Assembly: GCA_037974335.1 (NCBI GenBank)
Contig: CM075743.1
Coordinates: forward strand, 7,451,449 to 7,515,448
Reading direction: 5' to 3'
Source of the DNA: Prionace glauca
Lineage: Eukaryota > Chordata > Chondrichthyes > Carcharhiniformes > Carcharhinidae
DNA length: 64,000 bases
The translations under genes were made by a program, and so were the position numbers. A model generated the notes under the pieces. It was not told the origin of the DNA. It did no database searches and saw only the letters and a program-made list of their open reading frames with translations. Of this stretch, positions 54,335 to 64,000 are shown piece by piece; the first letter of the stretch is position 1, and each line of letters starts with the position of its first letter.

Positions 54335-55040
54335 AATGATTTAGGGTGAGGGGGGCTAGATATAAGACTAATATTAGAGGGCAGTTTTTCACACAAAGGG
54401 TAGTGGGGATGTGGAATGCACTGCCGAGGAAGGTGGTGGAAGCAGGCACGCTAGGGTTGTTCAAGAGTCACTTGGACAGCCACATGAGCGGTCTACATAT
54501 AGGGGGATATAGCAGGCCTTACTAAACATTGTAGGCTTGGGGTTCAGTTTTAGCCTCAGGGATATAGAGTCTTTTAATAATGAATTTTTTATCCACAGGC
54601 ATTTAAGTCCAGCAAGGGGCATGCGGGCGGCAGGTTGTGGTGGGCTGCTCTTGGATGTTGCTTCGGGAGTTGCCTACTGCTTCATATCGTTGGTGTGCGT
54701 AAACTGGACCATCTCGAGGGCATCATGACAGCTCAGAGGCTATCTCTGTTGCTGTGCGGACATATGGATTTGGGCCTGTGTCCGTGGGAGTTAGCGCGTT
54801 CTCCCCATGGTTGCGTGGGTTTCCTCCGGGTACTCCGGTTTCCTCCCACATCCCAAAAATGTGCTTTTAGGCTGATTGATTGGGTAACAAATTGTCCCTA
54901 TATTGGACCTCCCTGATCCTCACACATTAGGCATAGACTAAAATCATGAATAGGTCACTGACCATGGGACGGCAGAGTGGGCTCGTTGGGCTGAAGGGCC
55001 TGTTTCCCGTGCTGTGTTGTTCTTTGTTCTTTGTTCTTTT
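54335..55040 (+). mobile_element. LINE A copy 4: 3' end with SINE-like tail
   Basis: Only the last ORF2 codons (QFFTQRVVGMWNALPRKV-type) and the full 3'UTR. The acceptor-like TTTTTTATCCACAG at 54586-54599 precedes the SINE-like module, which ends in GTTCTTTGTTCTTTGTTCTT. It is nearly identical to the complement of 46505-47220. Confidence 0.85.
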
Positions 55041-55941
55041 GAGACAGATATCTGTGTGTCAGTGCTATGTACCTTAAGTTACGAGTTTCAACTTTACGCT
55101 GAATATTGTTGATTTATTTGCATTCACATATTCTGTATACATCATTATACATGCTTATACATAGTTATACTTGTCAATGAAACAAGACTGGCATCCGCCC
55201 TTTTACAACAATCAATGTTACACGCTATAATATAATCAGGCACTGTGGCTCATATACATTTCCTATTCTTTGTGTCTTTCTCCTTGTTGGTCACTGCACT
55301 TCTTAGAAGTGTTGTTGGAACAGGCAGGGAAACTGCAGCAACAAAAGAAAACAGTCTTGGGGCAATTTTGAGCCCGCACTCTCCGTTTGCAAGATAGCAG
55401 CACAGGCTCAAAATCCAGAAAGCGCGATTCGCAGCAGTGACTTTCCGAGTTCTGATCTTACCGGCCCCTCACTAGTGGAGTAGTGTGAAACATGTCATGG
55501 GACCACGGAAAGCTCATTTAATCACATTAGCAAGCCATTAGCGAGCACTCTCTCAGCGGATACTCAGCGGGTGTCAGTGTGATGTCACACTGGCATCATT
55601 TACAACAGGTTCACCTCGACGTGGGGGTGTAAAAGTGAATACACTGCTGGGGGAGAAGGACATGGCCAAGCAGTACCCCCCCTTGGCAGTGCTTCTTGTC
55701 ACAGATTGTCATCGCCAGGTTGGCATCATGCCCACACCAACTTGGCAGTGCCAACCCGTGCCAAGGGACAGGCCCCAGTGGGAGTTTTATGGGGGGTGGT
55801 GAAGGGGGGAGGAATTCATTCAGATTTGGTTGTGGGGCAGGAGCAGACTGAGGGGCAGGGTATGCTGGTGATGGCTGTTGGGAGGGGGGAGGGAGGGATG
55901 CCAACCCTGACTATGGGGTTGAAGTGGCCAATGATCTAGAA
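55041..55941. other. unique intergenic DNA
   Basis: AT-rich then mixed. No supportable exon on either strand. Confidence 0.4.
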
Positions 55942-56278
55942 TCATAAAATCATAGAACCCTACAGTGCAGAAAGAGGCCCTTCGGCCCATCGAGTCTGCA
56001 CCGACCACAATCCCACCTAGGCCCCACCCCCATATCCCACCCACTAATCCCTCTAACCTAAACATCCCAGTACACTAAGGGGCAATTTTAGCATGGCCAA
56101 TCAATCTAACCCGCACATCTTTGGACTGTGGGAGGAAACTGGAGTACCTGGAGGAAACCCACACAGACACGAGGAGAATGTGCAAACTCCACACAGACAG
56201 TGACCCAAGCTGGGAATCGAACCCCGGTCCCTGGAGCTGTGAAGCAGCAGTGCTAACCACTGTGCTACCGTGCCGCCT
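55942..56278 (-). mobile_element. full-length SINE (type 1 tail)
   Basis: Tail complement CATAGAACCCTACAGTGCAG, core complement TACCTGGAGGAAACCC, B-box complement GAATCGAACCC near 56214, head complement GCTAACCACTGTGCTACCG. Confidence 0.9.
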
Positions 56279-56693
56279 GGGGTTAGGAAAGGGATTGACA
56301 ATTGTGGGGGGAGGTGTGAAAAAGTGCCGACTACATGCGGGAGCAGGGAGAGGAGCCCTTATAATCTCTGCGGTGGGCTGGCAGGGGTGGGAGGTCTATT
56401 CCTGTTATGATTGGGGTGCCCCATGAATATAGCACCCCAATCTCGGTGCAGCCGGGTTTTGCTGGTGAGTTGAGGTCCTGCTCCCCTGCGTGACAGCGTG
56501 AAACACATCCTCCTTGATTTATTTTAGGTAGCATGTTCTAAGATCTGGGGATAAAACTGGTGTGATTCTCTGGGGAAAAATGTCCAGGGTGTTGTTTCTG
56601 GATTTTCCCACCAGAAACAAAGCTCTGCCTTTTTTTGGTACAAAAAGTATCTAGGAAAAACCACAAACACGGTTCCTTTGTTGGTTCATTTCA
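56279..56693. other. 3' flank of gene A
   Basis: Would hold the 3'UTR of gene A. No clear AATAAA on the minus strand could be fixed with confidence. Confidence 0.35.
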
Positions 56694-56852
56694 TTATGAT
56701 CGGACAAGAATTGCAGAATATTCCACAGTTTCCGAAGACTCTTGGTTTCTGGCTGTTCTTTGAGCTGTAAGATCCTGAAGATTGAGGTAAGTATTTTCCA
56801 AGTCGGGTCTGGGTACCACGGACACATGGGAATATATCACCTCTTGATTTTC
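56694..56852 (-). CDS. cytoplasmic-tail exon with ITIMs (gene A, last coding exon)
   Basis: The acceptor TTGTTTCAATTTCCTAAG opens 52 codons ending in TAA at 56694. The peptide holds three tyrosine motifs: VIYSHV and VEYSAI fit the ITIM consensus (V/I/L/S-x-Y-x-x-V/I/L), which when phosphorylated recruits SHP-type phosphatases, and NTYLNL fits the YxN Grb2-type SH2 site. The last motif lies close to the C terminus (SAILVRS). This is the tail of an inhibitory immune receptor, consistent with the transmembrane exon 5.1 kb upstream. The transmembrane exon ends in phase 1 and this one starts in phase 0, so at least one small exon in between was not found. Confidence 0.75.
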   Translation of the reverse strand, partial: ENQEVIYSHVSVVPRPDLENTYLNLQDLTAQRTARNQESSETVEYSAILVRS

Positions 56853-57141
56853 CTTAGGAAATTGAAACAAGGGAAAACTGTCACCATAATTATGTACAAT
56901 ATTAACCAAAATCAAAAGGGGTATCTAACGGAGGCGAAGAGTGTTTCTCCCATCTGCTGCTGACCAAGCAGGAATCCTCTTTGCTGCTGTGTTCTCAGGC
57001 ACTTAACTGGACGGTGGAGGATCTTCCTTGGGATCAAGAAGTGCCATCTGCTGAGAGCTACCAGCCAATCAGATGCTGGCAGCTCTATTGAATGGCGAAG
57101 TGATGGCTTCTATTGGTAAGACCTCCACCGGTGGTCTAGTA
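56853..57141. other. intron of gene A
   Basis: No further exon recognised. Confidence 0.4.
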
Positions 57142-57229
57142 CAGCGGTCTCCAAACTCCGATCTGGATGCAGCCCACTGCGGGACGGATGAGGCCCACGG
57201 GCCATAGTTTGGAGACCCCTGGCGTAGTA
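57134..57229. mobile_element. hAT-type MITE, 80 bases, with 8-base target duplication
   Basis: Terminal inverted repeats CAGCGGTCTCCAAACT (57142) and AGTTTGGAGACCCCTG (57206-57221) differ at one base. The flanks GTCTAGTA and GCGTAGTA match at six of eight. TIRs beginning CAG and 8-base duplications are hAT-superfamily hallmarks. There is no transposase, so it is non-autonomous. Confidence 0.8.
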
Positions 57230-58239
57230 TAGTAGCTGGGCTCCAATACTTGGATGAGTGGACTTTGGGCTCATGGGGAGAGGGACATCAAAGATAGGTG
57301 GGTAGCTCTCAGCTGGCCCTTCCATCAGGCAGTGAGTGCCTTTAAATAAGGACAATAACCACCCTGCCCTCTTCCAAGCCCACACGCAGCCCTGCACAGT
57401 TTTGATGTCACATTATCCGCACGGCAACCAGCCCACTAGGCGCTGGGTGGCAGGATATGACCACTAGAAGACCCTCAATCAGCAGTGGGACAGTGTGATA
57501 ACCCCCCATGATCTGAATGGGGAGTCACTAATTGACCTCCTAGCTGGGCTCATTGAATACGAGCTCCCTGGGGAATGATAATTAACCAACCAGGTGGAGC
57601 TCGTATACCAAGTCTTGTATAAAGCAAGACCTTGAGCAGATCCATTAACGTTTTAGTCCCATTTGGGGCCTGTTGTGTTCACTGCAGGCTTATGGTTATT
57701 ATTTGTTTTTATTTTGTGCAATAAAAGCACAGTTCCTTCACAGCCGACTCCTGGAGTTATTATATAGACAGGAAGAATGCTCCCAGGCTTTTCAGCCTCA
57801 GACTCAATTGAGAGGAGGGGGAAATGAAGGGGGAGAAGGCAATGAGGGCCCAGACTCCCCCGTGATTGTGCCTCCCCTCCATCATCATGGTTGCCGTGGG
57901 GAAGGACATTAAACTCTGCTTACAGATTTTATCACAACTAATAAATATTAGAGCTGCATTTGTTTTGTTGTTGTCCATTGTTCTTCTGATCTGTCGTTCT
58001 TTTTTAAGTTGAGGAACTTGAATCAAGGATCAAGGTTAAGCATGGGGTTTGGACGACACAAAAAAAGAAGTTTTGCTCTTGTTATAAAGGATGAATCTGG
58101 AGTGCTGAGCGCATTTTTCATCTCCATATTTAGGAAAGGATATACTTGCATTGGAGGCAAGACAGCAACAGTTCACTACATTGGCCCCTGGAATGAGGGG
58201 GATGCCCAATAATAAGGGGCTGAGTAAGTTGTGCTTCCC
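57230..58239. other. intron of gene A, unassigned
   Basis: No supportable exon or repeat. A missing small cytoplasmic exon of gene A (phase 1 to 0) should lie between 56853 and 61971. Confidence 0.4.
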
Positions 58240-58575
58240 GATGTGAGACCAGCCCATTGAAAAATACAAAATTGGGAAGGGGCTTGATAGGGTGGGCACT
58301 CAAGAGATTGTTTCTGCTGGTTGGGGAATCTAAAACTCAGGGGCACAGTCTCAGGTTGAAAGGCCGATCATTTAGCACTGAGAAGAGAAACTTCTTCATT
58401 CAAATGGTTTTGAATCTTTGGGATTTTCCATTCCAAAGAGTTGTGGATGCTCCATCACTAATCAAATTTAAGGCTGTGAATGGCAAATTTTTAGTCTCTC
58501 GGGGAATTAAGGGATTTGGGAAGAGTCAGGAAAAGGGATTTGAAGTCCGAGACCTGTCATGATTTTTTGGAATTG
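58240..58575 (+). mobile_element. CR1-like LINE 3' fragment
   Basis: TQGHSLRLKGRSFSTEKR and NFFIQMVLNLWDFPFQ-type end of ORF2, then a GGGAATTAAGGGATTTGG 3'UTR. Diverged. Confidence 0.7.
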
Positions 58576-58615
58576 TTCTGAATTAAATAAGAAAGTAAAG
58601 GAAAAAGAAATTTGC

Positions 58616-58945
58616 ATAGAATCACAACAGTGCAGAAGGAGATTATTCAGCTCATCGAGTACACACTGACAACAATCCCACCCAGGCCCTATCCCAGTAA
58701 CTCTGCGTATTTACCCCCCCATAACCCTCTGACACTAAGGGGCAATTTAGCACGGCCAGTCAACCATCAATCAACCACACATCTTGGGAATGTGTGGGAG
58801 GAAACCGGAGCATCCGGAGGAAACCCGTGCAGGCACGGGGAGAGTGTACAGACTCCACACAGACAGTGAGGTTGGAATTGAACGCGGGTCCCTGGCACCG
58901 CGAGGCAGCAGTGCTAACTACTGTGCCACCATAGTGTCCACAATC
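58616..58945 (-). mobile_element. SINE (type 1 tail), diverged
   Basis: CATAGAATCACAACAGTGC tail complement, GCATCCGGAGGAAACCCG core complement, head complement GCTAACTACTGTGCCACC. Confidence 0.85.
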
Positions 58946-58949
58946 TTGT

Positions 58950-59145
58950 GTCTTTTACAACACCAAGTTCAAGTCCAACGGGTTGATTTGGTAGCACGAG
59001 CTTTCGGAGTGCGTGAGTGAGTGCCCGGTGAAGGGACAGCTCTCCGAAAGCTTGTGCTACTAAATAAACTTGTTGGACTTTAACCTGTTGTTGTGAGACT
59101 ACTTACAGTGCCTACCCCAGTCTAACGCCAGCAATTCCATATTGT
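58950..59145. repeat. foldback element FB, copy 3, long hairpin
   Basis: The left arm (TTACAACACCAAGTTCAAGT to GCACGAGCTTTCGGAG) and right arm (CTCCGAAAGCTTGTGCTACT to GTTGTTGTGAGACT) are inverted repeats of about 57 bases, mostly matching, around a loop of about 30 bases. The right flank CTACCCCAGTCTAACGCCAG is the complement of the left flank of copy 1. The full element may be about 190 bases. Confidence 0.8.
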
Positions 59146-59194
59146 GTCTTTTAGGAATCCCAACCGTTTTATCGTCACTAAGATTCTCGCACCT

Positions 59195-59340
59195 TTCAAT
59201 TAATTGAAAAGTAAAGGAATTAAAGGTTATGGTGATTGGGTGGGAGCTGAAAAATAATGAGCCATGATTTTATTGAATGGCTGAGCAGGCTCAAGAGTTT
59301 ACTCCTGCTCCTAGTTCTTATGTTCTAATCCTTTTGCCCT
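59195..59340 (+). mobile_element. CR1-like LINE 3' tail fragment
   Basis: GAATTAAAGGTTATGGTGAT, GCCATGATTTTATTGAATGG, TCCTGCTCCTAGTTCTTATG. Confidence 0.75.
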
Positions 59341-59824
59341 GACCTTGGGCCCCCCTGATTCATTTACCCCCACATGTCCTACCTCCCTGGACTTCAGCTG
59401 CTCTAATCAACCAGTGATGGTTTCCACCTCTCACACCCACTACTCAGGCTACCTAGTTCTCAATGCCCTCTCTCATTCCCAGCACACTGGCTCCCTGATG
59501 ATCCCGGACAGTTTACAACCAATCCTGGGTCTGGCTGGCGACCATCCTGCAGTGGCCCCTAAAACTTGGATCGACCGGGGCACTATTGCAGGCTTCAATC
59601 CAGGAGACTCCTCGGCATTTCAGACGCCCTGTGAGAACTGTGCCAAGCACTAAGGTTACTGCCCTTTGCGTGATTTTTCAGTTCGCTTCAGGCAAATTTG
59701 TGTCAGTCAGTTTTGACAAAGTGCAAATACAGGTCGGCTCTGAATGAGGATTCCAAAGGAGTTGTCATCTTGACAGGGAACCAGAGACTGAACCATAGTC
59801 CAAGGAGATAGGGATAGAGAGCAG
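59341..59824. other. unique stretch (gene A intron)
   Basis: No supportable feature. Confidence 0.4.
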
Positions 59825-60243
59825 GTTTGTTAAAAATGGCATCAACTGGAGAACATCTTCTATATGGCACAAGTCAGGAGTGTGATGGATTGGTCTCCAC
59901 TTGCCTGGATGAATACAGCTCCAACAACACTCAAGAAGTTAACATCACCCTGGACAAAGCAGTCCACTTGACTGGGACCCACCACCAATTTAAACATTCA
60001 CTCTCTTTACCACAGACGCACACTGGTAACGTGTGCATCATCCACAAAAGTCACTGCAGCATCTCACCAAGGCTCCTTAGACAGCACCAACCTACAGTCC
60101 CTAGAAATACAAGAGCAGCAGATACCACCACCACCAGCAAGCTCCCCTCCAAGACACACCATCCTGACTTGGAAGTACATCACTGTCCTTCCGCTGTCAT
60201 TGGGTCAAAGTCCTGGAACTCCCTCCCCAACAGCTCTGTGAGG
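59825..60243 (+). mobile_element. LINE R ORF end fragment
   Basis: LDEYSSNNTQEVNITLDKAV then HTGNVCIIHKSHCSISPRLL and IGSKSWNSLPNSSV, the same pattern as 33450-33800 and the complement of 44050-44450. Confidence 0.65.
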
Positions 60244-60435
60244 TAGTGAGGGTGTGGAGTGCCCTGCCTGCAGCAGTTGTGGACTTGCCAACTTTAAAGG
60301 CATTCGAATGGTCATTTGATAGGCATATGGATAATATTGGAATAGTTTAAGTTAGAGGGTCATTAGATTGGCTCCACCGGTCAGCGCAACATCGAGGGCC
60401 GAAGGGCCTGCACTGCGCTGTAATGATCTATGTTT
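60244..60435 (+). mobile_element. LINE E 3' end
   Basis: GGTGTGGAGTGCCCTGCCTG, GATAGGCATATGGATAATAT, ACATCGAGGGCCGAAGGGCC and GTAATGATCTATG form another CR1-like 3' end. Confidence 0.7.
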
Positions 60436-60559
60436 GGGTCTACCATGTGACCCTGACGTGGCCTCATCTCACCTGACAGACTCCAGGGTTCTCCGCGCCA
60501 ATGTCTGTAAAATAAAATTATAATTTTAATTGCCATTAATAGTTATAAACTATAATGAT
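60436..60559. other. short AT-rich unique stretch
   Basis: Nothing recognised. Confidence 0.4.
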
Positions 60560-61134
60560 AATGTTCCAGACACTCACTACACAGAGAAAGCTGCCAGAGA
60601 TAGTAGTAGAGACAGGTACAATTTTGTCTTTTAAAAAGTGTTTAGACAGTTACATGGGTAAGATGCCTATAGAGGGATATGGGCCAAACATAGAACCCTA
60701 GAACCCTACAGTGCAGAAACAGGCCCTTCGGCCCATCGAGTCTGCACCGAACACAATCCCACCCAGACCCTATCCCCATATCCCTACACATTTACCTGCT
60801 AATCCCTCTAACCTACACATCCTAGGACACTAAGGGGCAATTTTAGCATAGCCAATGAACCTAACCCGCACATCTTTGGACTGTGGGAGGAAACCGGAGC
60901 ACCCGGAGAAAACTCACGCAGACACGAGGAGAATGTGCAAACTCCACACAGGCAGTGACCCGAGCCGGGAATCGAACCCAAGACCCTGGAGCTGTGAAGC
61001 AGCAGTGCTAACCACTGTGCTACCGTGCCGCCCCATGGGCAATTGGGATTAGCTTAGGTGTTTAAAAAAACTGGTGGCATGGACAAGTTGGGCAGAAGGG
61101 CTTGTTTCCGTGCTGTAAACCTCTGTGACTCTAA
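60560..61134 (+). mobile_element. LINE E-like 3' end split by a SINE
   Basis: TTCCAGACACTCACTACACA to GATATGGGCCAAACA (60691), then resuming TGGGCAATTGGGATTAGCTT at 61037 and ending GGGCTTGTTTCCGTGCTG and CTCTGTGACTCTA. The reverse-oriented SINE 60692-61036 separates the halves. Confidence 0.75.
60692..61036 (-). mobile_element. full-length SINE (type 1 tail) nested in LINE E
   Basis: Tail complement TAGAACCCTAGAACCCTACA, core complement CACCCGGAGAAAACTCACG, B-box complement GAATCGAACCC near 60970, head complement GCTAACCACTGTGCTACCG. About 345 bases. Confidence 0.9.
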
Positions 61135-61211
61135 AATAATCAAAACATCGGTTTATAATCAGAACTTTACTGAGTTCAAACATGCAAAGGTTCCTGGTGG
61201 GTTTTATTTAC

Positions 61212-61557
61212 ATATCGGGTGGCACTATGGCACAGTGGTTAGCACTGCTACCTCACAGCCCCAGGGTCCTGGGGTCAATTCTGACCTTGGGTGACTGTCC
61301 GTGTGGAGTTTGCACATTCTCCTCGCATCTGTGTGGGTTTCCTCTGAGTGCTCTGGTTTCCTCCCACAGTCCAAAGATGTGCAGGTTAGATGGATTAACC
61401 ATGATAAATTACCCCTTGGTGTCTCAAGACATATTAGTTCGATGGAAATGTGTGGGGTTTTGGGAAGAAGGTGAGGGAGAGAGCCAGGGTATGGTGCTCT
61501 GTCAGAGTCAGTGCAGACTCAATGAGCAAATGGCCTCCTGTAGGGGTTCTATGAAAT
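61212..61557 (+). mobile_element. full-length SINE (type 1 tail)
   Basis: Head GGTGGCACTATGGCACAGTG, B box GGGGTCAATTC (weak) near 61272, core CTCTGAGTGCTCTGGTTTCC, tail AATGGCCTCCTGTAGGGG. Confidence 0.85.
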
Positions 61558-61971
61558 TTAATTGATATTTGATGTATGTTTTATGGATAACTGCATGAAG
61601 CCAGTTTATTTGATGTTCTGTGGAGATTTTTTTCTTCTGAAAGATAGATTTTGGATTCAAGTAGTTCCTTGTCACGTGCTCAGCATGTCCTGTTGGATTA
61701 CAGAATCCACTGATTTAGCGACGATACCACTGGGCCATCCCCTCCCCAGTTTTGGTCATTGTGGTGTGTGGGATCTTGCTGTGCGCAAATTAGATGCAGT
61801 TCTGACGTCATGACAGTAACTGCACTTCAAAATATTGAGTTGGCTGTTGAGTGATTCAGGGGCATCCAGAGTTCCTGGAAAGCACTGAATAAATAAATGC
61901 AAATTAATTTTCACAGTTATATTAAAAACATTTGCTGGGAATTTTTACAGTTTGATTTGGACAGAACGTAC
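61558..61971 (-). other. gene A intron with a second-type SINE head (61690-61775)
   Basis: On the minus strand GATGGCCCAGTGGTATCGTC and GCTAAATCAGTGGATTCTG match the head of the second SINE family seen at 63785-64000. The remainder is unassigned. Confidence 0.5.
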
Positions 61972-62075
61972 CGCTTTTCTTCTGCTGCTTTAGTTTCACG
62001 TAAAGAATAAGAGCAGTGACGAGCAGTAGGATAACTAACACCGTAACTATTGATAGAATCACATGCCAGTTCTCA
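61972..62075 (-). CDS. transmembrane exon (gene A)
   Basis: A 104-base exon (1+34 codons+1) with acceptor TTGTATTTTACAG and a strong donor (AGCG|GTACGT). It encodes ENWHVILSIVTVLVILLLVT and ALILYVKLKQQKKS: a 22-residue uncharged helix followed by a lysine-rich stop-transfer. There is no charged residue in the helix, as expected for a receptor that signals through its own tail. It enters in phase 2 and leaves in phase 1, like the gene B exon at 38313-38419. The ITIM tail at 56694-56852 is its likely downstream partner. Confidence 0.75.
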
Positions 62076-62149
62076 CTGTAAAATACAATTGTGATACATG
62101 GGGCATGAGACAGACAGGTTTGATATCATTATACAACATTCCTCCTAAG

Positions 62150-62400
62150 TTCATTTTTCATAAGTTCATAAGATATAGGAGCAGAATTAGGCCATTCAGC
62201 CCATCGAGTTCGTTCCACCATTTGATCATGGCTGATGTGCTCCTCATCCTCATTTTCCTGCCTCTCCCCCCCATAACCTTTTAACCTGTTCCTAATTAAA
62301 AATCTGTCTAACTCCTCCTTAAATTTACTCACTGTCCCAGCCTCCACTGCACTTTGGGGTAGCGAATTCCACAGATTCTGTTCCAACCTGATCTAATATA
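62150..62400 (-). mobile_element. CR1-like LINE 3' fragment
   Basis: AGATATAGGAGCAGAATTAG, CATCGAGTTCGTTCCACCAT and AATTAAAAATCTGTCTAACT. Same family as 52248-52520. Confidence 0.8.
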
Positions 62401-62474
62401 AATGAGAAATACAATGTTGCTACATTAGTCCATACCAGCATTCCTGCTCTATTCCAGCCTGGTAGTGTTTGGAA

Positions 62475-62808
62475 GGAATCATAGAATACTTACAGCGTAG
62501 AAGGGGCCATTTGGCCCATCAAGCCTGCACTGACATCAATCCTACATAGGCCCTATCTCCTGACCCCACGTATTTACCCTTGTAGTCCCTGTGATGCAAA
62601 CAGACACTTTAGCATGGCCAATCCACCCAACCTGCACATCTTTGGATTGTGGGTGGAAACCTGAGTACTTGGAGAAAGACACAGGGAGAATTGTAGATTC
62701 TGCACACAGTCATCCGAGGCTGGAATTGAACCCGGGTCCCTGATGCTGTAAGACAGCAGTGCTAACCACTGTGCCACCATGCTCAACACTGTGCCACCGT
62801 GCCGCTAT
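62475..62808 (-). mobile_element. SINE (type 1 tail), diverged
   Basis: CATAGAATACTTACAGCGTA tail complement, core complement TACTTGGAGAAAGACAC, B-box complement GGAATTGAACCC near 62731. The head complement is partly duplicated (CTAACCACTGTGCCACCATG, then CACTGTGCCACCGTGCCG). Confidence 0.85.
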
Positions 62809-63602
62809 ACTATCTGATGCCATTTAAGAGAACTTAGTGTCCATGGAACTATGCAGTGCAAAGATTTGTGTGTGAATATTTAATGTGTTCTTACTAAATT
62901 CCTTTTCCTGCAACACGAGCAAGGGTTGTTCAAAAGCTGACATCCAGGATGCAATTAATTGAATGTTGCAATGGCTACCCCTCTTGTCGAGTGGGACATA
63001 CGAACACACACACACATGTAGAATGCTGTTACATTTGTCTGCACACAATGCCAATGCAGGATGGGGAGAGTTGGGCAATTCTGCCATCAACCATGACAGA
63101 CAGCACTGCTGTAAGTGACTGGGATTGATTTTATACAGGGTAACACTTGTTTTCCATTTCCTGAACTTGTCCCCATTCGCTTCTGAGGAAGATTAAATGC
63201 TGAGGATGAGGGTATATTGAAGCCTACTTTTGGTGTGCTTTGCAATAGTTCTTCCTGGCAGATTAACCCATGGAGATCCTACAGAGGATGGATACAGAAC
63301 ATCACAACATGGCACCGTGCAAAGGGAAGGCGGAAAAATATAATTCAATTAGTTTTATTTAATCATCTTGTGAAAAATGTGGGTTATCAGCAATTCATGT
63401 TCATCTGTTTAATATCGGAGCCAAAAAAGGATCTATTTTAAGTTTTGCCTCATGGCAGTGATTTTATATATTATGTGTGCCTCTTCATTTCAGCATTTTA
63501 AAAAGGTCTTGGTGAGATATTTGCAGAATAATTCCATACTTATGGTAAAGATGCACAGTATTGATTTTGACTTTAGTGGAGAACTGGGGGGGGGAGACCT
63601 AC
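62809..63602. other. gene A intron or upstream region, unassigned
   Basis: No IgV exon, leader or repeat recognised. Confidence 0.4.
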
Positions 63603-63681
63603 CTCTGACTGAAGTCATGTTCAGCAGTAAGGAATATGGCTGTTGTACTTTGAACCCAGTCAACCGGGTCCCAGGACACAG
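63603..63681 (-). CDS. tentative stalk exon (gene A)
   Basis: 79 bases (2+25 codons+2) between an acceptor GAATTCCTGCAG and a donor CAGAG|GTAGGT. The frame reads VSWDPVDWVQSTTAIFLTAE then HDFSQ. It enters in phase 1, as a V exon would require, and leaves in phase 2, as the transmembrane exon 1.5 kb downstream requires, giving Ser at the join. The pyrimidine tract is weak and the peptide has no recognisable motif, so phase agreement is the only support. Confidence 0.3.
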
Positions 63682-63784
63682 CTGCAGGAATTCCTTAGGT
63701 CCTAAGCCCAACTATCTGTTTCATCAATGAAATATCCTCCAACACAAGGTTAGAAATGATGTTCCCAATCATGTGCTACCTAAG

Positions 63785-64000
63785 CAGTAGAGGCTGTGGG
63801 TCTAAACTCAGTGCCAATAGTTTACTAGTAATCCTAGGATATAGCCGCAGGGAAATGGATTCAAATCCCATTACAGCAGCTGGTGGAACTTGAACTCGAT
63901 TAGTAAATCTGGAAAATGAAGCTGGTGCTTATCTCAATAATGACAACTAACATTGATTGAAGCATGAAGCACGAGTTTGCAGCCAGTTGAGTCGGAGTTC
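63785..64000 (+). mobile_element. tRNA-derived SINE of a second family
   Basis: Head region CTAAGCAGTAGAGGCTGTGG, B box GGATTCAAATCCC near 63858, then CAGCTGGTGGAACTTGAACT and a diverged 3' part to the window end. It lacks the core and tails of the other SINEs. Confidence 0.6.

Overview
This is a repeat-dense vertebrate nuclear sequence, most likely from a shark or other cartilaginous fish. The evidence is many copies of tRNA-headed SINEs of the HE1/V-SINE kind, several CR1-like LINE families with short 3' tails, and vertebrate immunoglobulin-superfamily exons with GT-AG splice sites. No bacterial-type genes, CRISPR arrays or rRNA genes are visible. Nearly all long open frames come from retrotransposons or simple repeats. 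The host coding sequence I can support is a handful of short exons, all on the minus strand. All calls rest on motif recognition and splice phase read by eye; no database search was run.

Host genes (minus strand, so transcription runs from high to low coordinates). (1) Gene A, right end: a tentative stalk exon (63603-63681), a transmembrane exon (61972-62075) and a final cytoplasmic exon (56694-56852) with two ITIMs and a YxN motif. This describes an inhibitory receptor whose ectodomain lies beyond the window. (2) Gene B: a CD300/pIgR-type IgV exon (40645-40971) and a probable transmembrane exon with an arginine (38313-38419), possibly the activating partner of gene A. (3) Gene C: a signal-peptide exon (27687-27726) followed by three IgV exons of identical length and phase (21524-21850, 11158-11484, 5983-6309), either one multi-V receptor or an expanding V-exon array. 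The family resemblance is to CD300/pIgR/CMRF35-like receptors; orthology is not claimed.

The array at 1.7-24.2 kb is built of repeated units: V exon, intron with an old LINE end, a TG/GA microsatellite, a fossil Gypsy (Ty3) fragment with a SINE inside it, a LINE inside its LTR, and a further LINE end. The two V exons nearest the left edge differ at only three bases. The third (21.5 kb) differs strongly in its exon while its introns remain nearly identical, which suggests diversifying selection or conversion.

Mobile elements. LINE A (17.3-21.1 kb, 14.4-15.7 kb, 46.5-48.6 kb, 54.3-55.0 kb) carries an ORF1 esterase remnant, an endonuclease-RT ORF2, and a 3' tail shared with a stand-alone SINE. 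LINE B (1-1.68, 24.7-26.15, 28.2-29.7, 42.5-44.0, 44.9-45.4 kb) looks young; its first copy is open for 560 codons. LINE C, LINE D and LINE R are older 3' fragments. There are about twenty SINE copies, three hairpin (foldback) elements, one hAT-type MITE and a 1.2-kb TG-rich array. The remaining stretches (for example 26.2-26.8, 29.7-31.2, 33.9-35.0, 39.4-40.6, 45.5-46.5, 51.5-52.2 and 55.0-55.9 kb) are intergenic or intronic DNA in which I see no supportable gene.
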